In this document: piece after piece, positions 17,188-26,965 of the stretch
Layout: each line of letters opens with the position of its first letter
Position numbering within the stretch: the first letter of the stretch is position 1
NCBI GenBank assembly: GCA_017456015.1
Contig: JAFTLL010000003.1
Coordinates: forward strand, 1 to 64,000
DNA: 64,000 nucleotides
DNA from: Clostridia bacterium
Lineage (GTDB): Bacteria; Bacillota_A; Clostridia; Oscillospirales; Acutalibacteraceae
Reading direction: 5' to 3'
Notes under the pieces: model-generated
What the model was told of the DNA's origin: nothing
What the model saw: only the letters and a program-made list of their open reading frames with translations
Databases searched by the model: none
Made by a program: the position numbers and the translations under genes

Positions 17188-19458
17188 ATGAAGCTTTGCT
17201 ATAAATGCAAAAAAAGACCGGCGGTGGTTTTTATATCGGATGTCAATAACCCACAAAGCGAACCGCAGGGACTTTGCCTTATCTGTGCAAAAGATTCCGG
17301 CATCAAACCGGTTACGGATATGTTGCAAAAAATGAATATATCCGATGAGGATATTGAACAAATGAGTGACCAATTTTCAGATGCTATGTCGATGCTGGAA
17401 GACGAAAATGAGGAGGATTTTACACAGGGTGGAGCGCCGGTATTTCCTTTCTTAAATCATATTTTCGGTAGTGACAGTGGCGCAGTTAAAGAGGAAAATC
17501 CTGTGTCGGAAAACGGCAAGAATGAAGCCAAGAAAGGAAAAAATAAAAAGCGCCGCTTTTTAGAACAATACTGCACAAATTTAACCGACAAGGCAAAAAA
17601 CGGTGAACTGGATGTAATTATCGGGCGTGATGCAGAACTCGACCGCGTAATTCAAATCCTTTCCCGCCGTTCTAAAAACAATCCCTGCCTGATTGGCGAA
17701 CCTGGTGTCGGGAAAACGGCAATCGCAGAAGGGTTGGCAATTATGATTGCCAGCGGTAAAGCACCTGCTCGATTATTAGATAAAGAAATTTTACTTTTAG
17801 ATTTAACAGCCTTGGTTGCAGGAACGCAGTTTCGCGGCCAGTTTGAGAGCCGCGTGAAGGGCTTGATTGACGAAGTCAAATCAGCCGGCAACATTATTCT
17901 CTTTATTGATGAGGTGCATAGCCTGGTTAATGCAGGTGACTCGGAAGGGTCAATGAGCGCCGGTAATATTTTAAAGCCTGCGCTTTCCCGCGGTGAAATC
18001 CAGGTTATCGGTGCCACAACCTTGAAGGAATACCGTAAGTATATTGAAAAAGACGCAGCCTTGGAACGCCGATTCCAGCCTGTTGTTGTTGAAGAGCCTT
18101 CGGTAGAGGATTGTATCAAGGTTTTGACCGGCGTACGCTCTTATTATGAGGGTTATCACAATGTGACCATTCCGGATGCGTTGATTTCACTTGTTGTTAC
18201 GCTTTCTGAGCGTTATATTACCGACCGCTTTCTGCCGGACAAAGCCATTGATTTGCTGGATGAGGCCTGTGCTTGTGCCAGTCTGCGCAATAAAGCAATT
18301 GACCGATTACATGAGATGAATAAAAAGGTTGCACAGCTTTCTAAGGAGGCCGAAGAAATCGAGACTGCGGTAGAACAGGTTGACTATGAACGACTTGCCG
18401 CCATAAAGCAGGAGCTCGCAAAATATCAAAAAGAATCCGAGAGTTTATATTTGCCGGCATCGCAAAATACTGTTACCGATGATGATATCGCAAAGGTTAT
18501 AGAGTTGTGGACGGGGATTCCTGCCGTTAAAATCAAAGAATCCAATCTAACGCGCCTAAAAAATCTTGCTGACCGAATTAAGGAAAAGGTCGTTGGACAG
18601 GATGAAGCAGTGGAAGCGGTTGCTATGGGTGTGCGTCGTTCCGGCGTGCAGATTTCTTCGCATCGGCGCCCGGCGTCCTTCATCTTTGTCGGTCCTACCG
18701 GTGTAGGAAAAACCTATCTGGTTAAGGTTCTTTCGGAGCAATTGTTTAATTCGCCCGAAACCTTTATTCGTTTGGACATGTCGGAGTTCATGGAAAAGCA
18801 TTCGGTGTCTAAAATCATTGGCGCACCTCCCGGATATGTCGGTTATGACGATGCAGGTCAGCTGACCGAAAAGGTACGCCGCAAACCCTATTCAGTTGTA
18901 TTGTTTGATGAAATTGAAAAGGCACACCCCGATGTACTGAATATTCTGCTGCAAATTTTGGATGACGGTCGCATCACCGATGCACAGGGAAGAACGGTTA
19001 ATTTTGAAAACACCGTTATTGTTATGACCTCTAACGCGGGTAGTGACCGTGTTGGCAATCCGGTAGGCTTTGGAAAAACCGTTCAGGATGCGAGCCGTGA
19101 AAAGGTAATGAAAGCGTTGGAAGAGTTCCTTCGTCCGGAATTTTTGGGCAGGGTAGACGATATCATTGTTTTCCGACCGCTGACTGAACAGGATTATGTA
19201 CGTATTACAGGGTTGATTCTCGATGAATTAAAACCGGTGCTCGCCGAAAAGGGAATTGGCCTGGAATATGACAATTCTGTCTGCGTAGATATTGCACGGC
19301 GTGCCATTAAAAACAAACGCGGTGCGCGCGACCTGCGCAGAATTATTCGCAAAGATATCGAAAATCCGATTGTAAATCGGCTGATTGACGGCGAAGATAA
19401 TTCTTTTGATACGGTTAAAGTGACCTTTGAAGAAAATTTAAAAATTTCGTTTGTTTAA
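17188..19458 (+). CDS. ClpE-like ATP-dependent Clp protease ATPase with N-terminal zinc finger
   Basis: A 756-residue Hsp100 unfoldase. Residues 1-35 form a zinc finger with two Cys-X2-Cys pairs (LCYKCKKR and GLCLICAKD), as in ClpE and McsA, in place of the usual double Clp-N repeat. AAA-1 has Walker A GEPGVGKTA and Walker B ILFIDEVHSL; AAA-2 has GPTGVGKTY and VVLFDEIEKAH, with a short coiled-coil middle domain between. The C-terminal D2-small domain ends with the GARDLRRIIRK motif. ATG 17188 is preferred over 17182 because AAGGAG (17175-17180) is 7 nt away. It would feed ClpP. Confidence 0.9.
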   Translation: MKLCYKCKKRPAVVFISDVNNPQSEPQGLCLICAKDSGIKPVTDMLQKMNISDEDIEQMSDQFSDAMSMLEDENEEDFTQGGAPVFPFLNHIFGSDSGAVKEENPVSENGKNEAKKGKNKKRRFLEQYCTNLTDKAKNGELDVIIGRDAELDRVIQILSRRSKNNPCLIGEPGVGKTAIAEGLAIMIASGKAPARLLDKEILLLDLTALVAGTQFRGQFESRVKGLIDEVKSAGNIILFIDEVHSLVNAGDSEGSMSAGNILKPALSRGEIQVIGATTLKEYRKYIEKDAALERRFQPVVVEEPSVEDCIKVLTGVRSYYEGYHNVTIPDALISLVVTLSERYITDRFLPDKAIDLLDEACACASLRNKAIDRLHEMNKKVAQLSKEAEEIETAVEQVDYERLAAIKQELAKYQKESESLYLPASQNTVTDDDIAKVIELWTGIPAVKIKESNLTRLKNLADRIKEKVVGQDEAVEAVAMGVRRSGVQISSHRRPASFIFVGPTGVGKTYLVKVLSEQLFNSPETFIRLDMSEFMEKHSVSKIIGAPPGYVGYDDAGQLTEKVRRKPYSVVLFDEIEKAHPDVLNILLQILDDGRITDAQGRTVNFENTVIVMTSNAGSDRVGNPVGFGKTVQDASREKVMKALEEFLRPEFLGRVDDIIVFRPLTEQDYVRITGLILDELKPVLAEKGIGLEYDNSVCVDIARRAIKNKRGARDLRRIIRKDIENPIVNRLIDGEDNSFDTVKVTFEENLKISFV

Positions 19459-19461
19459 CCC

Positions 19462-19490
19462 TTGACTATCGACGCTGTATGTGTTAAAAT
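19462..19490 (+). promoter_or_regulatory. Promoter of tRNA-Gly(UCC)
   Basis: TTGACT (19462-19467), 17-nt spacer, TAAAAT (19485-19490), placed 19 nt before the mature tRNA 5' end. Confidence 0.8.
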
Positions 19491-19500
19491 ATACAGCGTC
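19471..19500. repeat. Perfect 10-bp inverted repeat spanning the tRNA-Gly promoter
   Basis: GACGCTGTAT (19471-19480) and ATACAGCGTC (19491-19500) are exact reverse complements separated by the ten bases that hold the -10 box. One arm fills the promoter spacer and the other the start region. There is no T tract after it. Confidence 0.8.
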
Positions 19501-19508
19501 GCAAATAT

Positions 19509-19582
19509 GCGGGTGTAGTTCAATGGTAGAATGTCAGCCTTCCAAGCTGAACACGTGGGTTCGATTCCCATCACCCGCTCCA
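19509..19582 (+). tRNA. tRNA-Gly(UCC)
   Basis: Acceptor GCGGGTG (19509-19515) pairs with CACCCGC (19572-19578). The anticodon stem TCAGC/GCTGA holds the loop CTTCCAA with anticodon TCC. The T-loop is TTCGATT, and CCA is encoded (19580-19582). Confidence 0.96.
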
Positions 19583-19617
19583 AAAAATCGGTACAGTTTT
19601 TTAACTGTACCGATTTT
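19583..19617 (+). terminator. Terminator of tRNA-Gly(UCC)
   Basis: AAAATCGGTACAGTT and AACTGTACCGATTTT form a perfect stem directly after the CCA, followed by a T-rich run. Confidence 0.9.
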
Positions 19618-19635
19618 TATTTTTACAGATAACAA

Positions 19636-19665
19636 AGCCGCTTACTGCAAATGCAGTAAGCGGCT
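19636..19665 (-). terminator. Terminator hairpin of the aldolase operon
   Basis: AGCCGCTTACTGCA/TGCAGTAAGCGGCT is a perfect 14-bp stem 15 nt past the aldolase stop on the minus strand; the T tract after it (TTTGTTAT) is modest. Confidence 0.7.
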
Positions 19666-19679
19666 ATAATAAAATCGAA

Positions 19680-20636
19680 TTATTTTTGATTTAATTCTTT
19701 GCGAATTTCAGCAGTAACCAGTTCAATGATTTTATTTATATCCATCTCGCCGGGAACCGATGCATTTTGAGAACTGTATTTGGCTTTACCGTCACTGGAA
19801 AACAGCTGCATTTTAGAAGTGGTTTCCTGTTTTACGGCCTCAACCGCTGCGGGAATCAAATCGATAATACCTTTATTCATATCGCTGAATTTGCGGAATT
19901 CTGCTTTTACAGCCGCAATATTGATATCCGTAAAGATATTAACCTTGCTGATACCTTCTGCGATTGCACGGCGAAAATCGTTGTCGGTCAATCCGGAGCC
20001 ACCATGTAAAACCAAGGGAACATCTACGGTGCTTGCAATGGTCTTGATTCTCTCAAAATCAAGCTTCGGCGGAAGCTTGTATGCACCATGTGCATTGCCG
20101 ACAGCAATTGCCAAAGCATCTACGCCGGTCTTTTCAACATAATCCTTTGCCATTTTGGGGTCGGTAAAGAATTTGGAGGGGTCTTCAAGATGGGAACTAC
20201 CTTCGGCAGAGCCCTCATTATCACCGACGTGACCCAATTCACCTTCAATAGTTGCACCGTAAGAATGTGCAATTTCTGCCATTTCTTTTACTTTTTGCAC
20301 GTTAAGGTCATAGGGGTCGGTAGAGCAGTCATACATAATCGAGGTGAATCCGAGTTCAAGAGCCTTCAAGCAGGTTTCTTTTTTCAAGCCGTGGTCCAAA
20401 TGCACAACAACAGGAACATTTGCTTTTTTGGCCATCGGAAGGAGATAATAGGAAACCTCTTCCAACGGTCCGTATGGAAACAATACCTCGGCAGTACCCA
20501 TGATAACCGGGGACTGGGTGGATTCAGCAGCGGCAATAATGCCTCTCGCAAGTTCTAGGTTGACTGCGTTAAACAATCCAACAGCGTATTTATTCTTTTT
20601 TGCCGGGATAAGAATTTGATTTAAATTTACTAACAT
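19680..20636 (-). CDS. Class II fructose-bisphosphate/ketose-bisphosphate aldolase
   Basis: A 318-residue zinc aldolase. Motifs include VPVVVHLDHG (catalytic Asp and first zinc His, about residues 76-85), EGELGHVGDNEGS, AIAVGNAHGAY (second zinc His) and LVLHGGSGL (third). It would cleave a ketose bisphosphate into glyceraldehyde-3-phosphate and a second triose. It follows a PfkB kinase by 24 nt, so the pair may phosphorylate and then cleave a sugar phosphate other than the glycolytic one; the true substrate is not visible. Confidence 0.88.
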   Translation of the reverse strand: MLVNLNQILIPAKKNKYAVGLFNAVNLELARGIIAAAESTQSPVIMGTAEVLFPYGPLEEVSYYLLPMAKKANVPVVVHLDHGLKKETCLKALELGFTSIMYDCSTDPYDLNVQKVKEMAEIAHSYGATIEGELGHVGDNEGSAEGSSHLEDPSKFFTDPKMAKDYVEKTGVDALAIAVGNAHGAYKLPPKLDFERIKTIASTVDVPLVLHGGSGLTDNDFRRAIAEGISKVNIFTDINIAAVKAEFRKFSDMNKGIIDLIPAAVEAVKQETTSKMQLFSSDGKAKYSSQNASVPGEMDINKIIELVTAEIRKELNQK

Positions 20637-20660
20637 TTTTTACACCCTAACCATTAAATT

Positions 20661-21707
20661 TTACAGCGGCAATCTTTCGTATTTTTCAGCCATTTTCAAA
20701 ATTTCGGATTTTTCCATCATACCGTCTACTGAATTTTCAGCGAACAAGTTGCAAGCTGCGGCAGCAGATGCAAATTCCAAAAGGAATTTATCGTCAAATG
20801 CATTATACAGACCGTATAAACATGCAGCACAAAATGCGTCCCCGGCGCCAACACTGCCTTTTATAAGTTCACGAGGGATTTTCAGTGAGGGCACTGCGGT
20901 GAAATTACCGGATTTTGCATCCAAACAGAAACTAACCTTTTTGCTGTGAACCACGACCTTTTCCGCAACGCCGTGCTCTACGCATTTTTCCATTGCCAGA
21001 CGAATACGGTCGGTTTGAATCTCACCATTTTCATTGTAAGGGTCAAGACCCCAAATTCCGCAACATTCAATTTCATTGACAATAAAATAATTGCAATATT
21101 TTAATGCAGGGGAAATGGTACGATTGTAGTCGGCGTCATTACTGCTCACAACATCAATGCTGGTTTTAATGCCGGCTTCCCGAACATCGTGTAAAAAACG
21201 AGCCATTACGGTTCCGTATTCGGAATCGGGCTGGTCAAAACTATCCAACAAAAGGATATATCCAATATGTAGTATCGAGGAATTGATTTTGGAAATATCG
21301 ATATTGGCAGGGGAGAAGGTGGCATTTGCGCCTCTCGAATGGAAAAATGTTCTTTCGCCCGACGGTTGGCTCATAACATCGCTGAAACTCGTGGGTGCAT
21401 CTGCGGTGACAGAAATTTTATCGGTTCGCATTCCGTATTTTTCCATTTGAGCAACTGCATAACGACCATTTTCATCGTTTCCGATTTGACCGATTGCTTC
21501 CAAGGAAACCGTACTGTCGATTTTTGCGAGATTAATTCCGGTATTTGGGACGCAACCGCCAACCGATAATTTTACATCGGTTATCGTTGAAAGCATGCCA
21601 ACATTGGGATAGGATTCTATGGTTTTTACCATATCCACAAGTATATTGCCGGCGAGAGCAATGCCTCCGGTTAATGGAGATGCGTTATTTAAATTATGTT
21701 TATTCGT
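20661..21707 (-). CDS. PfkB/ribokinase family carbohydrate kinase (start codon unusual)
   Basis: About 348 residues. The N-terminal GGIALAGNILVDMV and KLSVGGCVPNTGINLAKI, and the C-terminal anion-hole/catalytic segment KGSVGAGDAFCAACLYGL (Asp base) identify a PfkB-family sugar kinase. The open frame extends to a TTG at 21761, but that TTG is the -35 box of the promoter, so it cannot be the start. After the ribosome site AAAGGAG (21717-21723) the first in-frame near-start codon is ACG at 21705-21707; no ATG, GTG or TTG precedes the conserved fold in frame. The 5' end is therefore uncertain. It is the first gene of a kinase-aldolase operon. Confidence 0.8.
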   Translation of the reverse strand, partial: TNKHNLNNASPLTGGIALAGNILVDMVKTIESYPNVGMLSTITDVKLSVGGCVPNTGINLAKIDSTVSLEAIGQIGNDENGRYAVAQMEKYGMRTDKISVTADAPTSFSDVMSQPSGERTFFHSRGANATFSPANIDISKINSSILHIGYILLLDSFDQPDSEYGTVMARFLHDVREAGIKTSIDVVSSNDADYNRTISPALKYCNYFIVNEIECCGIWGLDPYNENGEIQTDRIRLAMEKCVEHGVAEKVVVHSKKVSFCLDAKSGNFTAVPSLKIPRELIKGSVGAGDAFCAACLYGLYNAFDDKFLLEFASAAAACNLFAENSVDGMMEKSEILKMAEKYERLPL

Positions 21708-21732
21708 AAAGCAACACTCCTTTATTATGTTT

Positions 21733-21761
21733 ATTATAGCTTGAAAAACTGTACAGGTCAA
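21733..21761 (-). promoter_or_regulatory. Promoter of the PfkB kinase-aldolase operon
   Basis: On the minus strand TTGACC (21756-21761), 17-nt spacer, TATAAT (21733-21738); AAAGGAG follows 10 nt later. Confidence 0.85.
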
Positions 21762-21797
21762 TATTAAAATGGAATAAATTTATACTTAATTATACAG

Positions 21798-21827
21798 AAA
21801 CGGCCACCGCAATAACGGTAGCCGTTT
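21798..21827 (-). terminator. Terminator hairpin after the Ca2+ ATPase
   Basis: AAACGGC and GCCGTTT arms with an internal CCG/CGG extension, 16 nt after the ATPase stop on the minus strand. The following T tract is weak. Confidence 0.6.
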
Positions 21828-21842
21828 AACATGTGTAATACT

Positions 21843-24464
21843 TTAATGATATTTATGCTTAATAAGGCCGCAGGCTTTGGAAAATTCCATTACAAACAAG
21901 GGCACAACTGCAAGACCGAGTCCAATCAAATAGAGTTTGGTAGGCAACATAACTAATCCAAATGCGGTTGAAATCGGAGTGAAGAGAACGAGGGCCACCA
22001 ATAAAACAGAGGCAAGGCAGGCCAGGTTTAGTTTTTTGTTAGAGAAGAAGCCAATCTTAAATAACGAACGCTCCGACCGCATATTGTAAGCCTGTACGAT
22101 TTGTGTTAAAGAAAGAATCATAAATGCCATTGTTTGACCGCCGGCAAGTGTACCGGTGATGAATTCGCCAAGCTTAAAACCAACCAGGGTCAAGAGAGCA
22201 AACATAACGCCCTGCAAAACAACGCGTATTCCCAATCCGTGTGCAAAAACACCTTCGTTCTTCGGTTTTGGCTTTTGCTCCATAATGTTATCTTCTACGG
22301 CTTCCATACCAAGCGTGATTGCCGGCATACTGTCGGTTACAAGGTTAATCCAGAGCAGTTGCATGGAGAGCAGAGGTGTTTTGTGCCAGAGCAGCATGGC
22401 AGCAAATACGGTGATGACTTCGCCGATATTGGTGCCGAGTAAAAATCCAACAACCTTTTTAATGTTGGCGTATATACCGCGGCCCTCGCGCACAGCGTCA
22501 ACAATTGTGGCAAAATTATCGTCGGTCAGGGTCATGTCTGCGGCGCCTTTGGCCACATCGGTGCCGGTAATACCCATTGCACAGCCAATGTCTGCGGCTT
22601 TGAGTGCCGGTGCGTCATTTACACCGTCTCCGGTCATAGAAACAACCTGACCGCGTCTCTGCCATGCTTTTACAATGCGTATTTTATTTTCGGGAGATAC
22701 ACGGGCATAAACAGCGATTTGTGACACCTGCTTGTCCAACTCTTCGTCGGACATTGCATCCAGTTCTGTGCCGGTAATGGCGCGGTCATTGTCGGTTAAA
22801 ATACCCAATTGCCGAGCAATTGCAGAAGCAGTAACAATGTGGTCGCCAGTAATCATAATCGGTTTTATACCGGCTTTACGGCAGGTTTCTACTGCTTGTT
22901 TGGCCTCCGGTCGCGGAGGGTCAATCATTCCAACCAGACCCATAAAGGTTAAATCATTTTCCAGTTTTTCGCTGGTAAGGTTTTCCGGCAGATTTTGGAT
23001 TTCTTTATAAGCAACAGCCAGAACACGCAAAGCAGAGGAGCTCATACTGTCGTTCATTTTGCGTGCGGCCTCCAAATCGCCGCGGATACAACGCGAAGCC
23101 AACATATCAAAAGCACCTTTAACGATAACAACCAATTTATCTCCCATTTGGTGTACTGTGCTCATCAGTTTGCGGTCTGAATCAAAGGGCAGCTCAGCGA
23201 CGCGCGGTGCGTCTTTTTCCAGTACTTCTTTGGTCATGCCGTTTTTGTGTGCGGCATAAACAATGGCGGTTTCGGTTGGGTCGCCGATATGCTGAACCGA
23301 ACCATCTTGGTTGAATATTACAGAACCATCGCAGCATAGCGTGCCGAATTGCAAGAGTTGTTTAATTTCGGCCGAATTGTTTTCGGTAATATCCTCAGAG
23401 GCGGATGCACCGTCAAGATAGGCTTTCACTAATGTCATGCGGTTTTGGGTCAGTGTACCGGTTTTATCCGAGCAGATAACCGATGCACTGCCGAGGGTTT
23501 CTACTGCCGGCAATCTGCGAATTATTGCATTTTTCTTTACCATGCGTTGTACGCCGATAGAAAGAACAATGGTAACGATGGCAGGCAATCCCTCCGGGAT
23601 GGCGGAAACAGCCAGTGAAATAGAGGTCATAAAGATTTCCATTACAGGAATCTTGTTTACAACACCGACAATAAAGATAATCAAGCAAGCAGCAATTGCC
23701 ATGATACCCAGATATTTGCCAAGTTGAGATAACTTCTTTTGCAGAGGTGTCTGCTCATCAGCTTCATTGTCGAGCAGGTTGGCAATCTTACCCATTTCGG
23801 TATTCATTCCCGTTCCGGTAACCACGGCAAGCGCTGTACCGTAGGTAACGCTGCAACCTGAGAAAATCATATTGGTTCTGTCTCCGAGAGGTGAGTTTTC
23901 ACTTGGTAAAGTATTTGCATCCTTTTCAGCCGGCACGGATTCTCCGGTTAGGGCAGATTCCTCACATTTTAAAGCAACACTTTTAATCAAGCGTGCATCG
24001 GCAGGAATAAAGTCACCGGCCTCTAAGCGAATAATATCACCCGGCACAAGTTCTGCGGCTTCAATCACACCTTCTAAGCCGTTGCGGATGACGCGGGCAT
24101 GGGGCGCGGAAAGGTTTTTTAACGCATCTAATGCTTTTTCCGCTTTGCTTTCCTGCATAACCCCCATGAATGCATTCAAAATGACGATTAACATGATGAG
24201 TGCAGGTTCAAAAAACTCACGCGGGTTTTGCTCCACACAAGCGATGCCAAAGGAAACCATCGCTGCGGCAATCAAGATTAGAATCATAGCATCCTTAAAT
24301 TGGTCGATAAAACGCTGAAAAAGGGTTTTTTTCTTTTTTTCTTTCAACTTATTTTCGCCAAAAGCTTCTGTTTGCTTTGCGACCTGCGCATCAGATAAAC
24401 CTTTTGCGGGGTCAACAGAAAAGTGTTCAAGAACTGTTTTGACCTCTTCACTGAAAAATGTCAA
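21843..24464 (-). CDS. P-type Ca2+-translocating ATPase (PMCA/SERCA-like)
   Basis: An 873-residue P2-type ATPase that should export or sequester calcium. It shows the N-terminal cation-ATPase domain ([14 protein letters not shown]), TGES in the actuator domain ([11 protein letters not shown]), ion-site helix M4 with [10 protein letters not shown], the phosphorylation motif [12 protein letters not shown], and the hinge [12 protein letters not shown]. The C-terminal six-helix region is complete. Start TTG 24464 has AGGAGG with 7-nt spacing. It has its own promoter (24498-24526). Ca2+ is inferred from the M4 and M6 motifs (NLVTDSMPA). Confidence 0.92.
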   Translation of the reverse strand: MTFFSEEVKTVLEHFSVDPAKGLSDAQVAKQTEAFGENKLKEKKKKTLFQRFIDQFKDAMILILIAAAMVSFGIACVEQNPREFFEPALIMLIVILNAFMGVMQESKAEKALDALKNLSAPHARVIRNGLEGVIEAAELVPGDIIRLEAGDFIPADARLIKSVALKCEESALTGESVPAEKDANTLPSENSPLGDRTNMIFSGCSVTYGTALAVVTGTGMNTEMGKIANLLDNEADEQTPLQKKLSQLGKYLGIMAIAACLIIFIVGVVNKIPVMEIFMTSISLAVSAIPEGLPAIVTIVLSIGVQRMVKKNAIIRRLPAVETLGSASVICSDKTGTLTQNRMTLVKAYLDGASASEDITENNSAEIKQLLQFGTLCCDGSVIFNQDGSVQHIGDPTETAIVYAAHKNGMTKEVLEKDAPRVAELPFDSDRKLMSTVHQMGDKLVVIVKGAFDMLASRCIRGDLEAARKMNDSMSSSALRVLAVAYKEIQNLPENLTSEKLENDLTFMGLVGMIDPPRPEAKQAVETCRKAGIKPIMITGDHIVTASAIARQLGILTDNDRAITGTELDAMSDEELDKQVSQIAVYARVSPENKIRIVKAWQRRGQVVSMTGDGVNDAPALKAADIGCAMGITGTDVAKGAADMTLTDDNFATIVDAVREGRGIYANIKKVVGFLLGTNIGEVITVFAAMLLWHKTPLLSMQLLWINLVTDSMPAITLGMEAVEDNIMEQKPKPKNEGVFAHGLGIRVVLQGVMFALLTLVGFKLGEFITGTLAGGQTMAFMILSLTQIVQAYNMRSERSLFKIGFFSNKKLNLACLASVLLVALVLFTPISTAFGLVMLPTKLYLIGLGLAVVPLFVMEFSKACGLIKHKYH

Positions 24465-24497
24465 TTTACATCCTCCTAAAATTATTTTGCAAGGAAA

Positions 24498-24526
24498 ATT
24501 TTAGCATAAATTTAGATTCTTTGCAA
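24498..24526 (-). promoter_or_regulatory. Promoter of the Ca2+ ATPase gene
   Basis: On the minus strand TTGCAA (24521-24526), 17-nt spacer, TAAAAT (24498-24503). Confidence 0.7.
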
Positions 24527-24542
24527 GTGACATACAAATATA

Positions 24543-24581
24543 AAAAGGCGGACATCCTTTTGTTTTCAAAGGATGGCCGCC
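24543..24581 (-). terminator. Terminator of the TspO gene
   Basis: GGCGG-A-CATCCTTT and AAAGGATG-G-CCGCC arms (24547-24581) with a TTTTTAT run on the minus strand. Confidence 0.88.
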
Positions 24582-24607
24582 AATTGTAAAATTTTTACGA
24601 ATGGTTT

Positions 24608-25078
24608 TTATCTATTTAACAGCCAGACACCCGCGTTTAAATATCCGGCAAAAGTGACCCAAACCAGATAGGGGATTTGCAAATAAGCGGCAAGTTTATT
24701 GTGACGGTAAAAAGCAATAATCATGCCAAGAATCAAGAACCATAAAACGACCAACCAAATCAATGCGAAGAAATACTGCTTTGAGTTAAAGAAAATAATT
24801 GACCAGAAAAAATTGAAAATAAGCTGTAAAGCGTAGATGGTAAAAGGAAAGTCGCGGCGGTCGGATAAGGATTCAAATACCAAATATGCAGAAATACCCA
24901 TTAAAGTAAAGAGAATTGTCCATACAATTGGAAATACAACGCCTGGCGGTGTCAAGGGTGGTTTATTCAGTGCAGCATAGTCTTTCATGCCTTGGTTGGA
25001 AATAAATGCTGAAAGTCCAGCTACCGCATAAACAATCAGTAAATTGACAATAAGTTCTTTCCAGTTTATTTTTTTCAT
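24608..25078 (-). CDS. tspO: TspO/MBR family tryptophan-rich membrane protein
   Basis: A 156-residue protein with five transmembrane helices. The family signature NKPPLTPPGVVFPIVWTILF (residues 38-57) and the tryptophan-rich later helices (FFWSIIFFN, IWLVVLWF, LVWVTFAGYLNAGVWLLN) are clear. TspO proteins bind porphyrins and related ligands and act in stress responses; the bacterial role varies. Start ATG has GGGGAGG 7 nt upstream. It follows an SDR gene by 102 nt and may share its transcript. Confidence 0.9.
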   Translation of the reverse strand: MKKINWKELIVNLLIVYAVAGLSAFISNQGMKDYAALNKPPLTPPGVVFPIVWTILFTLMGISAYLVFESLSDRRDFPFTIYALQLIFNFFWSIIFFNSKQYFFALIWLVVLWFLILGMIIAFYRHNKLAAYLQIPYLVWVTFAGYLNAGVWLLNR

Positions 25079-25180
25079 AATTTCCTCCCCAAATTTTTTA
25101 TTAGCTGGCAGTTGTATTGATAGTATATGAGGAAATATATGAAATTATTTATAACAGATATAAACCTGCGTTTTTTAATA

Positions 25181-25930
25181 CTATGTTTTGCTTATTTTCA
25201 TTATCAGGCCGTGTGGCAGCAGTTTGGCAAGAATATAATAAAATTTGTAGAATAATCTCGGTGTGTATAAGATACGGTTCCGTTTTACGGATTTCAGCGC
25301 TTGCGCTGCGACCTTTGAAGGTATGCAGTAGGGAAGGGTGTCAAAGGCTTTTGATGTGCCTTTTTCAATACCGGCCACCGACAGAAATTCTGTGCACATC
25401 GGTCCGGGGCAAATCGCTGTACAATGAATACCGAGCGGTTTGATTTCCTCCCGCAGAGATTTGGAAAAACTTAATAAATATGCTTTTGTAGCGGAGTATA
25501 CGGTCATGCGGGGATTTGGCGCAAAGGCGGCAATGGATGCAACATTGAGAATCATCGCACCGCGTGCCATATAAGGTAAACAAAGGGCGGTCAGCAAAGT
25601 GGCGGCACGATTATTCAGGTCAATCATACAGCCCTGTTCTTCATAATTACAATCGGCTAAGTTTCCGATTTTTCCAGACCCTGCATTGTTAATCAGCAAA
25701 CGGATTTCCGGTTTCTGTTCTGCAAAAATTTGTTTTAGATGGGTAAAACTTTGGCGCTCAGTTAAATCCAATAAAATTTCTTTAACGGGAATTTTACCGG
25801 AAGATGTTTGTATGGGACGGCGCTGTATCGTCCAAACCTCTTCAATTTCCGGGAATTGTATCGGGAGTTGCTTTAAAAATTCTGCGCCCAATCCGGTTGA
25901 GGCACCCGTAATCACAGCAATTTTTTTCAT
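25181..25930 (-). CDS. SDR family NAD(P)-dependent oxidoreductase
   Basis: A 249-residue short-chain dehydrogenase. The cofactor loop is VITGASTGLGAEF, NNAG is present (LLINNAGSGK), and the catalytic triad is Ser in NVASIAAF, then YSATK (Tyr and Lys). The tail is hydrophobic with KFYYILAKLLPHGLIM, suggesting membrane association as in the DltE/YqjQ-like subgroup. Substrate unknown. The 102 nt between it and tspO, and the 148 nt upstream to the yicC gene, hold no other gene; the upstream gap carries the yicC promoter. Confidence 0.88.
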   Translation of the reverse strand: MKKIAVITGASTGLGAEFLKQLPIQFPEIEEVWTIQRRPIQTSSGKIPVKEILLDLTERQSFTHLKQIFAEQKPEIRLLINNAGSGKIGNLADCNYEEQGCMIDLNNRAATLLTALCLPYMARGAMILNVASIAAFAPNPRMTVYSATKAYLLSFSKSLREEIKPLGIHCTAICPGPMCTEFLSVAGIEKGTSKAFDTLPYCIPSKVAAQALKSVKRNRILYTPRLFYKFYYILAKLLPHGLIMKISKT

Positions 25931-26010
25931 AGAATCACCATCTTCAATTTAGTCATTAAAAAAAGTATAACTGTAATTCTTTGAAATGGCAAGTATTTTG
26001 CCCGAAAAAC

Positions 26011-26043
26011 TTGACAATGACGGCTTAAATTTGCTATTATAAT
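26011..26043 (+). promoter_or_regulatory. Promoter of the yicC-remA-gmk-rpoZ operon
   Basis: TTGACA (26011-26016), with TATTAT at 18-nt spacing (26035-26040) overlapping TATAAT (26038-26043). It lies 36 nt before the yicC start. Confidence 0.75.
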
Positions 26044-26078
26044 ATGAATACATTTATATTATATAGTGAGGTGTAGAA

Positions 26079-26957
26079 ATGCTGAAAAGTATGACTGGTT
26101 ATGGGCGCGCAGAAAAAGTTTTCGGCGATTTAACTGTGTCGGTTGAACTCAAAACGGTAAATCATCGCTTTCTGGAATTCACTCCAAAGCTGCCGCGTGG
26201 ATACGCTTTCTTGGAAGAAAAACTGAAAGCCTATGTGCAACGCTTTGTCAACCGCGGTAAGGTAGATGCTTACCTTACGATTTTACATGACGGTGGCGCG
26301 GATGTAACTGTGGAAATCAATCATCCTATGGCGAACGGATATATTTCGGCCCTTCGTTCCTTGGCCGAGACGTATCATTTGCCGGATGATATTTCGGTTT
26401 CTGTCCTCTCTCAATATAGTGACATTTTCAATATTTCCAAGCAGGCGATAAATGAAGAGGAAATTACCGAACAAGTTCTTGAAGTGACGGATGCCGCGCT
26501 TCAATCCTTGATTGCCATGCGTGAAATTGAGGGTAAAAAGCTGCAAGACGATTTGCTCAGTCGCCTCACTTTGATTGAGGACAAGGTGTCTTTTGTTGAA
26601 GCGCAATCTCCAAAAACAGTGGCAGCATATCAGCAAAGGTTAGAGCAGAGAATCAAAGATTTATTGGGTGACACACAAATAGATGAACAGCGCTTGCTAA
26701 CCGAAACGGCAGTCTTTGCAGATAAAATTGCCGTTTCAGAAGAAACGGTGCGATTGCGTAGCCATATCAAGCAATTTCGTGATTTGCTTGCTTGTGGTGA
26801 GCCGATAGGACGCAAGCTGGATTTTATTGTCCAAGAAATGAACCGAGAAACCAATACCATCGGTTCCAAAGCGCAGGACATTACCATTGCACATACCGTA
26901 GTAGACATGAAAGCCGAGATTGAAAAAATCCGGGAACAGGTTCAAAACATTGAGTAG
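26079..26957 (+). CDS. yloC: YicC/YloC family endoribonuclease
   Basis: A 292-residue protein beginning [11 protein letters not shown], the YicC hallmark. The C-terminal domain (DUF1732) has [19 protein letters not shown], also diagnostic. Members are hexameric, metal-dependent endoribonucleases implicated in RNA turnover. GAGGTG precedes ATG 26079. It heads the operon in the typical Firmicutes order yloC-remA-gmk-rpoZ. Confidence 0.94.
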   Translation: MLKSMTGYGRAEKVFGDLTVSVELKTVNHRFLEFTPKLPRGYAFLEEKLKAYVQRFVNRGKVDAYLTILHDGGADVTVEINHPMANGYISALRSLAETYHLPDDISVSVLSQYSDIFNISKQAINEEEITEQVLEVTDAALQSLIAMREIEGKKLQDDLLSRLTLIEDKVSFVEAQSPKTVAAYQQRLEQRIKDLLGDTQIDEQRLLTETAVFADKIAVSEETVRLRSHIKQFRDLLACGEPIGRKLDFIVQEMNRETNTIGSKAQDITIAHTVVDMKAEIEKIREQVQNIE

Positions 26958-26965
26958 GTGAAACG

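Noticed and set aside
17652..18119. 155-codon open frame antisense to the ClpE-like gene
   Set aside because: Shadow of a strongly conserved AAA+ domain; no ribosome site.
19471..19500. Inverted repeat as the terminator of the clp gene
   Set aside because: No T tract follows either arm, and it overlaps a good tRNA promoter.
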